Shown here: positions 49,742 to 55,385 of the stretch, in pieces | How positions within the stretch are numbered: the stretch's first letter is position 1 | Layout of the letters: every line of letters begins with the position of its first letter | Source: Streptomyces sp. NRRL F-2580 | GTDB lineage: Bacteria; Actinomycetota; Actinomycetes; Streptomycetales; Streptomycetaceae | Assembly (NCBI RefSeq): GCF_000720115.1 | Contig: NZ_JOIR01000001.1 | Coordinates: 252,654 to 316,653, forward strand | Direction: 5' to 3' | Length of the DNA: 64,000 nt | Notes under the pieces: model-generated | Told to the model about the DNA's origin: nothing | The model's input: the letters and a program-made list of their open reading frames with translations, nothing else | Database searches by the model: none | Position numbers and translations under genes: made by a program

Positions 49742-50348
49742 CCGCACCGGTGCCATGCACGCGGTGTCGCCGGTCGAACCGCTGACCTTGAAGATCCTGG
49801 TCGCGGGCGGCTTCGGGGTGGGCAAGACCACCCTGGTCAGTGCGGTCAGCGAGATCAGACCGCTGCGCACCGAGGAACGGCTCTCCGAGCCGGGCGTCGG
49901 TGTCGACGACACCGGGGGAGTGGAGGGCAAGAGCACCACCACCGTGGCCATGGACTTCGGGCGCATCACGCTCCGCGAGGACCTGGTGCTGTACCTGTTC
50001 GGCACGCCCGGGCAGGACCGCTTCTGGTTCCTGTGGGACGAGCTGGCCCAGGGCGCGCTCGGCGCCGTGGTCCTCGCCGACACCCGCCGCCTCGCCGACT
50101 GCTTCGCGGCCGTCGACTACTTCGAGCGGCGCGGGATCCCGTTCGTGGTCGCGGTCAACTGCTTCGACGGCGCCGACCGGCACCCCGTGGTGACCGTACG
50201 GACGGCACTCGACCTCGACCCCGGGGTACCGGTGCTGCTGTGCGACGCACGCGACCGGGAGTCCGTGAAGGACGTACTGGTGGGGGTCGTGGAACACGCG
50301 ATGTCCCTGGCGCGCGAGCGGCGCCGGAGCCTCTCGGCAGGGGCCTGA
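49722..50348 (+). CDS. cvnD: conservon small GTPase CvnD
   Basis: A 208-residue Ras-like GTPase. G1 is GGFGVGKTTL, G3 is FGTPGQDRFWF, and the G4 position reads VAVNCFDG, the N-x-x-D variant typical of this group rather than NKxD. GTP-bound CvnD would be the output of the CvnA-B-C complex at the membrane. It overlaps cvnC by 20 bp. No cytochrome P450 gene (cvnE) follows, in contrast to some conservons; the next gene is convergent. Confidence 0.95.
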   Translation: MAFGRFSRTGAMHAVSPVEPLTLKILVAGGFGVGKTTLVSAVSEIRPLRTEERLSEPGVGVDDTGGVEGKSTTTVAMDFGRITLREDLVLYLFGTPGQDRFWFLWDELAQGALGAVVLADTRRLADCFAAVDYFERRGIPFVVAVNCFDGADRHPVVTVRTALDLDPGVPVLLCDARDRESVKDVLVGVVEHAMSLARERRRSLSAGA

Positions 50349-50353
50349 CGGGC

Positions 50354-50395
50354 GGCCCGTACGAGGGCCCCCGCGGGGGCCCGTACGAGGGCCCG
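50354..50395. terminator. repeated GGCCCGTACGAGGGCCC unit with palindromic core
   Basis: Two copies of GGCCCGTACGAGGGCCC at 50354 and 50378 surround the 18-bp palindrome GGGCCCCC-GC-GGGGGCCC at 50365-50382, just after cvnD. This can fold as a terminator; the rest of the gap to 50567 holds no gene. Confidence 0.55.
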
Positions 50396-50567
50396 CGAGC
50401 GGTGCCCGTACGACGGGCCCGACATGGAGGCGACCCGTACCCCCGCCGACTGGGGTACGGGCCGCAGCTCTCACGGGGGGTTCGGGGTCCCGGTCGCGGC
50501 GCGGGACCGTGGAGCGAGTGTGAACCTGCCGCAGGGGGCCGTCAAGCGTTCGGACAACACGAGCTGT

Positions 50568-51761
50568 TCAGCGCACGGCGACGACGGCCGACCCGTGCCC
50601 GAACAGCCCCTGATTGGCCGTGATCCCGGCCCGTGCCCCCGGCACCTGCCGGTCCCCGGCCGTCCCGCGCAACTGCCACGTCAGCTCGCACACCTGCGCG
50701 ATGGCCTGTGCCGGCACCGCCTCCCCGAAGGAGGCCAGTCCGCCACTGGTGTTGACCGGGATCCGGCCGCCCAGCGCGGTCGCCCCCTCCCGGACGAGCT
50801 TCGCCCCCTCGCCCTGCGCGCACAGCCCGATGTCCTCGTACCACTCCAGTTCGAGGGCGGTGGACAGGTCGTACACCTCGGCGAGCGACAGCTCGCCCGG
50901 CCCGAGCCCCGCCTCCTCGTACGCGGCACGCGCGATCGAGGACCGGAAGGAGCCGGCCGCCGGATCCACGGCCACCACCGAGTCGGTGGCGATGTCCGGC
51001 AGGTCCAGCACCGTCCGCGGATAGGTGGGCGTCACTGTGGACACCGCCCGGATCCGCACCGGATCGGCCACCCCGCGCGAGCGCGCGAACTCCATGCTGC
51101 TCAACACCAGCGCCGCACCCCCGTCGGAGGTGGCGCAGATGTCGAGCAGCCGGAGCGGATCGGCGACCACCGCCGAGGCCGCGACCTCCTCGGCGCTCAC
51201 GCCCTTGCGGTAGCGGGCGTACGGGTTGAGTGCCCCGGCCGCCGCGTTCTTCACCTTGACCAGGGCGAAGTCCTCCGGGGTGTCCCCGTGGACGGCCATC
51301 CGGCGCCGGGCGTACAGCGCGAAGTACGCGGGGTTGGTGGCGCCCAGCACGCGGAACCGCAGCCAGTCCGGATCGTCCGGCCGGTCGCCGCCCGCCGGCG
51401 CGAAGAACCCCTTGGGCGCCGCGTCCGCACCCACCACGAGGACCACGTCGGCCAGGCCCGCCAGGATCTGCGCACGGGCCGCGCCGATCGCCTGCGCCCC
51501 GGAGGCGCAGGCCGCGTACACGCTGGTCACCCGGGCGCCCTGCCAGCCCAGCGCCTGCGCGAAGGTCGCACCGGCCACGTAGCCCGGATATCCGGAGCGC
51601 ACGGTGTCGGCGCCGACGATCGACTGCACGTCCGTCCAGTCCAGTCCGGCGTCCGCGAGCGCCGCCCGCGCGGCGGTCCGGCCGTATTCGACGAAGCTGC
51701 GGCCCCATTTCCCCCAGGGGTGCATGCCGGCGCCGAGGACGGCGATGTCGGCGACGCTCAT
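50568..51761 (-). CDS. thiolase-superfamily lipid-transfer-like protein (Ltp2 type)
   Basis: A 397-residue thiolase-fold protein. The nucleophile-type cysteine C85 is in VYAACASGAQAIGAAR, but the second half lacks the normal GHPxG histidine (NTSGGLASFGEAVPAQAIAQ has Glu there) and the C-terminal catalytic Cys (ANQGLFGHGSAVVAVR). This pattern resembles the SCP-x/Ltp2 group, which pairs with a DUF35 zinc-ribbon protein and can act as a steroid side-chain aldolase instead of a thiolase. That partner gene lies immediately upstream with a 4-bp overlap. A condensing or aldolase reaction on a CoA ester is likely; the substrate is unknown. Confidence 0.85.
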   Translation of the reverse strand: MSVADIAVLGAGMHPWGKWGRSFVEYGRTAARAALADAGLDWTDVQSIVGADTVRSGYPGYVAGATFAQALGWQGARVTSVYAACASGAQAIGAARAQILAGLADVVLVVGADAAPKGFFAPAGGDRPDDPDWLRFRVLGATNPAYFALYARRRMAVHGDTPEDFALVKVKNAAAGALNPYARYRKGVSAEEVAASAVVADPLRLLDICATSDGGAALVLSSMEFARSRGVADPVRIRAVSTVTPTYPRTVLDLPDIATDSVVAVDPAAGSFRSSIARAAYEEAGLGPGELSLAEVYDLSTALELEWYEDIGLCAQGEGAKLVREGATALGGRIPVNTSGGLASFGEAVPAQAIAQVCELTWQLRGTAGDRQVPGARAGITANQGLFGHGSAVVAVR

Positions 51762-52213
51762 GCCGTCCCTCCCACCGGCTTGAACCGCCAGGTGGTCCAG
51801 ACGGTGCCGGCGTCCTCGTTCAGTACGCCGCCCACCACCTCGACCTCCGCCCCGACCGCCAGATCGGCGACCCCCACCCCGGGCACCGCCTGCCCCAGCA
51901 CGACCATCCCCTCGGCCTCCAGCTCCACCGCGACCAGCGTGTACGGCTCCCAGGGCGCGTCCGGGTCGGACACGTAGGGCGCCGGCGGCCGGTAGCGACC
52001 GTCGGTGTAGGACCAGACCCGGCCCCGCGGGGACAGCGGCACCTCGATGAGCTCACCGCCGCCCGGGCAGTGCGGATTGCGGCAGTACGCGTCCTCGCGC
52101 GGGAAGAACACCGCGGTGCAGGCCGAGCACCGGGTGCCGAGCAGCCGGAAGCCGCCGTCCGGACCGTCCTCGGTGAACCACCCGTCCACGACGGGTGTGC
52201 GTGTGCGTGCCAA
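51758..52213 (-). CDS. DUF35 OB-fold protein with zinc ribbon
   Basis: A 151-residue protein with an N-terminal rubredoxin-like zinc ribbon (TRCSACTAVFFPREDAYCRN, then PHC) and a C-terminal OB fold (GRVWSYTDGRYRPPAPYVSD, YTLVAVELEAEGMVVLGQAV). DUF35 proteins bind thiolase-like partners and acyl-CoA. TTG 52213 is proposed as the start because GGGAGG lies 4 bases upstream and the protein then begins ARTRTPVVDGWFTEDGPDG; no ATG/GTG fits. The stop overlaps the thiolase-like gene by 4 bp. Confidence 0.88.
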   Translation of the reverse strand: MARTRTPVVDGWFTEDGPDGGFRLLGTRCSACTAVFFPREDAYCRNPHCPGGGELIEVPLSPRGRVWSYTDGRYRPPAPYVSDPDAPWEPYTLVAVELEAEGMVVLGQAVPGVGVADLAVGAEVEVVGGVLNEDAGTVWTTWRFKPVGGTA

Positions 52214-52245
52214 GATCCCTCCCAAGCCAGATGTCTGACGGATCG

Positions 52246-52614
52246 TCAGAAGTCTGTCACGGGCGGACACCCCTGGCACGGGTTCTCGGCGAGCCACTTC
52301 CGGGCGATCTCGCCCAGCTCCGCGTCCCGCCCGGCCAGCATCATCCGGATCATCTGAGCGTCCCCGCGCAGCGACCATCCCGGATTGCCGAAGGTGGCCG
52401 GGTTGTTCCCCTCGATCAGGAAGTGCGCCGGCCAGGCGGTCCCGTACCCGATCAGGGGGAGCGCGGCGAGGTAGCGCTTGCGGCCGCGCGCCAGCCCGTA
52501 GGCGGTCACGGCCAGACCGGTGAGCGTGCCGGTGAGGTGGATCCAGCGGGTGGCGGCCCGGGAGTGCATCGCGACGTAGTACGGCCAGAATTCCTCGTAC
52601 GAGCTGAAAGTCAT
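52246..52614 (-). CDS. DUF962/Mpo1-like membrane protein
   Basis: A 122-residue protein of the DUF962 (YGL010w/Mpo1-like) family: YYVAMHSRAATRWIHLTGTL at the N-terminus, two to three hydrophobic segments, and AHFLIEGNNPATFGNP. Yeast Mpo1 is an Fe(II)-dependent dioxygenase in the alpha-oxidation of 2-hydroxy fatty acids, and the spaced histidines (MHS, WIH, AHF) are the expected metal ligands. Bacterial function is not established. It lies 32 bp upstream of the DUF35 start on the same strand. Confidence 0.82.
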   Translation of the reverse strand: MTFSSYEEFWPYYVAMHSRAATRWIHLTGTLTGLAVTAYGLARGRKRYLAALPLIGYGTAWPAHFLIEGNNPATFGNPGWSLRGDAQMIRMMLAGRDAELGEIARKWLAENPCQGCPPVTDF

Positions 52615-52627
52615 GCGGGCACGGTAC

Positions 52628-53332
52628 TCAGGGCCGCACGGCGGCGACAGAGACGGGGAAATCGAAATACGTGTCCGGATAAGCCTCCGGCTTGTACGTG
52701 AAGTGCCACCACTCCTCGGGAAGGTTCACGAACCCCTGCTCGGCCAGCGCCCCCTTCAGCAACTGCCGGTTGGCACGGGCGGCGCCCGTGATCCGCGGGT
52801 CGTCGGTGTGCGAGAGCGGATCGAAGAAGTCGAAGGCCGTCCCCATGCCGACCTCCCGGCCCGAGAGTTCCTCCAGGGTCACGTCGAGGGTGCTCCCGCG
52901 GCTGTGCCCGGACCGCTCCGCGATGTACCCCTCCGGAATCAGCCGGCTCCGCTCCACGTGCGGGTAGAACTCCGCCTTCCGTGCCAGGTCCTCCGGGCCG
53001 TCCGCCTTCCGCGCCCACCGCACGAACCGGTCCACCGCCCGCTGCGGCCGGTAGCAGTCGTACACCCGTAGCGCGTAGCCGCGCCGCAGCAGCCCCCGCT
53101 GCGCGCGCCGCAGCGCCTCGGCGGCGGGCCGGGCCAGCAGGCACACCGGCTCCTCGTACCCGTCCACCACCCCGCCGGTGAAATTCCGCGCACCGGCGTA
53201 CCGCATGTCCTGCCGGACACTCGGATCGACCTCGCGCAGCGCCACGAACCCGGGGCCGGAACCGGACCCGGGTTCGGAGGGCGCCGCCGCCCCGCCGGCC
53301 AGCACCGCGAGCACACCCACAACAGCCGTCAT
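52628..53332 (-). CDS. secreted VanX/DdpX-type D-Ala-D-Ala dipeptidase (M15D)
   Basis: A 234-residue exported metallopeptidase. ATG 53332 is chosen for AAGGGG 7 bases upstream and gives a signal peptide MTAVVGVLAVLAGGAAA. The M15D zinc motifs are visible: SGHSRGSTLDV (first His and Asp) and EEWWHFTY (catalytic Glu and third ligand His), plus LRVYDCYRPQRAVDRFV. It hydrolyses D-Ala-D-Ala dipeptide. There is no vanH/vanA beside it, so peptidoglycan recycling rather than glycopeptide resistance is more likely. The stop is 13 bp before the DUF962 start. Confidence 0.9.
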   Translation of the reverse strand: MTAVVGVLAVLAGGAAAPSEPGSGSGPGFVALREVDPSVRQDMRYAGARNFTGGVVDGYEEPVCLLARPAAEALRRAQRGLLRRGYALRVYDCYRPQRAVDRFVRWARKADGPEDLARKAEFYPHVERSRLIPEGYIAERSGHSRGSTLDVTLEELSGREVGMGTAFDFFDPLSHTDDPRITGAARANRQLLKGALAEQGFVNLPEEWWHFTYKPEAYPDTYFDFPVSVAAVRP

Positions 53333-53361
53333 CCGCATACCCCTTGGCATACCATCGCCGG

Positions 53362-53871
53362 ATGCCGGCACAGCTGAAGGACTCGCACTGCTCCACCTGC
53401 GGAGCGCCGTACTCCACCCCCGCGTGGCCCCGCACCTGCACCGCCTGCGGGGCGACCGCCTACCGCAACCCGCTCCCGGTGGCGGTCACCCTCCTGCCCG
53501 TCGAGGATGCTGACGGCACCGGCCTCGTGGTCATCACCCGCACCATCGAACCGGCTCTCGGCGGCATCGCCCTGCCCGGCGGCTTCATCGACTTCGGCGA
53601 GGACTGGCGCGACGCGGTCGTCCGCGAACTCCGCGAGGAGACCGGCATCGCGGCCCCCGCCTCCGAGGTCACCCTGGCCGACGCCCTGAGTTCCCCGGCG
53701 GGCCACCTCCTCCTCTTCGGCCTCCTCCCGCCCCGCCCCGCCGCCGACCTCCCCGCCTCGAAGCCGACGGACGAGACCACGGGCTGGCACGTCCTCCGCG
53801 CCCCGTCCCCGCTGGCCTTCCCCCTCCACACCGAGGCGGCGAACGCCTGGTTCGCGGGCAAGTACGTCTGA
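53362..53871 (+). CDS. NUDIX hydrolase with N-terminal zinc ribbon
   Basis: A 169-residue protein. An N-terminal C-x2-C...C-x2-C ribbon (HCSTCGAPYSTPAWPRTCTA, CGATAY) precedes a NUDIX domain with box GGFIDFGEDWRDAVVRELRE followed by ETGI, matching G-x5-E-x7-REUxEExGU. ATG 53362 (MPAQLKDSHC) is preferred to the ATG six codons upstream. It is divergent from the dipeptidase, starts 30 bp apart, so their promoters overlap. NUDIX enzymes with this ribbon resemble NADH pyrophosphatase-type or ADP-ribose-type hydrolases; the substrate is not evident. Confidence 0.88.
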   Translation: MPAQLKDSHCSTCGAPYSTPAWPRTCTACGATAYRNPLPVAVTLLPVEDADGTGLVVITRTIEPALGGIALPGGFIDFGEDWRDAVVRELREETGIAAPASEVTLADALSSPAGHLLLFGLLPPRPAADLPASKPTDETTGWHVLRAPSPLAFPLHTEAANAWFAGKYV

Positions 53872-53904
53872 GCCCGATGCCCGGAGCCCGATGCCCGAGG
53901 CCCT

Positions 53905-53949
53905 GAGCCCGATGCCCGAAAGCCGGTCCGGCTTTCGGGCATCGGGCTC
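53905..53949. terminator. terminator between NUDIX gene and SRPBCC operon
   Basis: Perfect 21-bp stem (left arm 53905-53925 beginning GAGCCCGATGCCCGAAAG) with loop GTC. The 14-base sequence GAGCCCGATGCCCG is also directly repeated twice upstream (from 53873 and 53884). Confidence 0.9.
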
Positions 53950-53974
53950 GGGCGGCCCCGCAACGGTGGCGGCG

Positions 53975-54412
53975 TCAGTGCCAGTTGCCGATCTGCACGT
54001 CGCGCGGGTGCGGCGCGCCGGAGCCCGTCTCCAGCAGGGCCTTCAGGCTCATCAGGAAGATCGCCCACTTGGTGCTGCAGTGGTTCATGAACTCGACGGG
54101 TTCGCGCCAGCCCGCGTGCGCGAACAGGAGGATCGTCCACTCGCCGTCCTGGGTCAGCTCGAAGCTGACCGTGGTCCCGACCCACTCGGCCGGACCGTCG
54201 ACCACCTCCCACAGCACCCGTGCGTTCGGCCGCAGGTCGAGCACCTTCATGTCGAAGCCGCCGAGGTCGCCGAACCGGAACTCCAGGGCGCCGTCGCCGG
54301 TGCCGCTCGTGTCGGTCGTCCACCACGCGGCCAGACCCTCGACCGTGGTGAGCGCCTCGTAGACCTTCTCCGGGGTCGCGGTGATGCCTACCCGGTGCAG
54401 GATGTCCACCAT
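53975..54412 (-). CDS. SRPBCC (AHSA1-like) domain protein
   Basis: A 145-residue START/AHSA1-fold protein: DILHRVGITATPEKVYEALT, EGLAAWWTTDTSGTGDGALE, and a C-terminal helix EFMNHCSTKWAIFLMSLKAL. Such domains bind hydrophobic ligands. It is the third gene of a minus-strand operon (SRPBCC - ArsR - SRPBCC), 24 bp after the ArsR gene. In actinomycetes ArsR-SRPBCC pairs are common with no defined physiological role. The C-terminal FMNHCSTKW segment is typical of this sub-group. Confidence 0.85.
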   Translation of the reverse strand: MVDILHRVGITATPEKVYEALTTVEGLAAWWTTDTSGTGDGALEFRFGDLGGFDMKVLDLRPNARVLWEVVDGPAEWVGTTVSFELTQDGEWTILLFAHAGWREPVEFMNHCSTKWAIFLMSLKALLETGSGAPHPRDVQIGNWH

Positions 54413-54436
54413 CTCGCTCTCCTCACTTCCTCCGTG

Positions 54437-54781
54437 TCACTTCTCTGCGTCCTTGGCCCGTTGGATCGCCTCGGCGAGGCTCTTGACGCGCCGCAGGCGG
54501 GCGTCCCAGATCTCGCCGACCGAGTTCAGCTGCGCCACGGCCCGGGCCAGCTGGGCCTCGTCCACCTGGTAGCGCTTCTCCCGTCCCGCCGACGCGGACC
54601 GTACGAGTCCCACCCGGTCGAGCACGGCCAGGTGCTTGGTCACGGCCTGCCGGGTCACCGGCAGGTGCGCGCTGAGCGTCGTCGCGGTCCCCTGGCCGTC
54701 GGCCAGCAGGAGGTCGATCATGCGGCGCCGGGTCGGGTCGCCTATCGCGGACCAGAGGTCGTCGTCGACGGCGGTGCTCAT
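54437..54781 (-). CDS. ArsR-family repressor
   Basis: A 114-residue winged-helix regulator: LWSAIGDPTRRRMIDLLLAD, ATTLSAHLPVTRQAVTKHLA (recognition helix) and LDRVGLVRSASAGREKRYQV. No metal-binding Cys cluster is present, so a metal sensor is unlikely. The ATG overlaps the stop of the upstream SRPBCC gene by 4 bp. It is flanked on both sides by SRPBCC genes and probably acts on the twin palindromes at 55269 and 55314. Confidence 0.9.
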   Translation of the reverse strand: MSTAVDDDLWSAIGDPTRRRMIDLLLADGQGTATTLSAHLPVTRQAVTKHLAVLDRVGLVRSASAGREKRYQVDEAQLARAVAQLNSVGEIWDARLRRVKSLAEAIQRAKDAEK

Positions 54782-55251
54782 CGCGTTGCCGCCAGCCGGT
54801 CGGCGGTCGCGACCAGGCGCGGCAGGTAGAAGTCCCAGCCCTGCCGGTGGTCGTCGTAGTGGGCTTCGAGCACGGCTGCCTCCCAGCCCCGCTCGCGGAA
54901 GCCGCTCTCGCGGAAGCGGACCGTGGTTCCCGTCCCCGCGGGGGCGAGCTCGAAGGTCACCAGCAGCGAGTTGCCCGGACCCGCCGCCTCCGTCTCCGTC
55001 TCGTCGTAGGTCCACCGGAACGAGAACATCCGTGGCGGGTCGGCCTCGACGACCGTGAACGGCGCGGACTGGCGCCGTCCGGTGTCCTGATCCGTCCACG
55101 TGAGACGGGCCGTCGCGCCTGCGGCCGGCTCGAACGCGGTGGTCTCGGCGCTCCACCAGTCCCGGATGTGCTCGGGGCTGCTGAGCACCTCGAACACCAC
55201 CTCGGGCGAGGCGTCGATGTGCAGCTCGCGCTCGATGCTCCCGTGCTCCAT
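54778..55251 (-). CDS. SRPBCC (AHSA1-like) domain protein, first gene of ArsR operon
   Basis: A 157-residue AHSA1-type protein: IERELHIDASPEVVFEVLSS, EHIRDWWSAETTAFEPAAGA and a C-terminal helix HRQGWDFYLPRLVATADRLA. ATG 55251 has AGGGAG 8 bases upstream. Divergent from nothing nearby; its leader carries the two GCAACC-N3-GGTTGC repeats. It is distinct from the second SRPBCC of the operon (little identity beyond the fold), so the two may have different ligands. Confidence 0.85.
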   Translation of the reverse strand: MEHGSIERELHIDASPEVVFEVLSSPEHIRDWWSAETTAFEPAAGATARLTWTDQDTGRRQSAPFTVVEADPPRMFSFRWTYDETETEAAGPGNSLLVTFELAPAGTGTTVRFRESGFRERGWEAAVLEAHYDDHRQGWDFYLPRLVATADRLAATR

Positions 55252-55268
55252 GGCCGTCTCCCTCTTTC

Positions 55269-55283
55269 GCAACCTTCGGTTGC
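55269..55283. promoter_or_regulatory. palindrome GCAACC-ttc-GGTTGC (operator 1)
   Basis: Perfect 6+6 inverted repeat, 18 bp upstream of the SRPBCC-ArsR operon start. It shares both half-sites with the copy at 55314; the two are 45 bp apart centre to centre and bracket the likely promoter (ATATAA-like A/T-rich stretch between them). Confidence 0.75.
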
Positions 55284-55313
55284 ATATAAAGCTAGTCCAC
55301 CGCCGACCAATAT

Positions 55314-55328
55314 GCAACCGATGGTTGC
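55314..55328. promoter_or_regulatory. palindrome GCAACC-gat-GGTTGC (operator 2)
   Basis: Second copy of the same inverted repeat with a different 3-base centre. Identical half-sites with unrelated centres are strong evidence for a dimeric DNA-binding protein, most simply the ArsR protein encoded in the operon. Confidence 0.75.
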
Positions 55329-55385
55329 GTATCGGTCGGCGGCGACTTCGACGCCCCGGGCCGTACGGCTACCGGTTCCGTGCGC

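Noticed and set aside
52628..53332. Part of a glycopeptide-resistance (van) cluster
   Set aside because: Only the VanX-type dipeptidase is present; vanS/R/H/A-type genes are absent nearby and the protein is exported.
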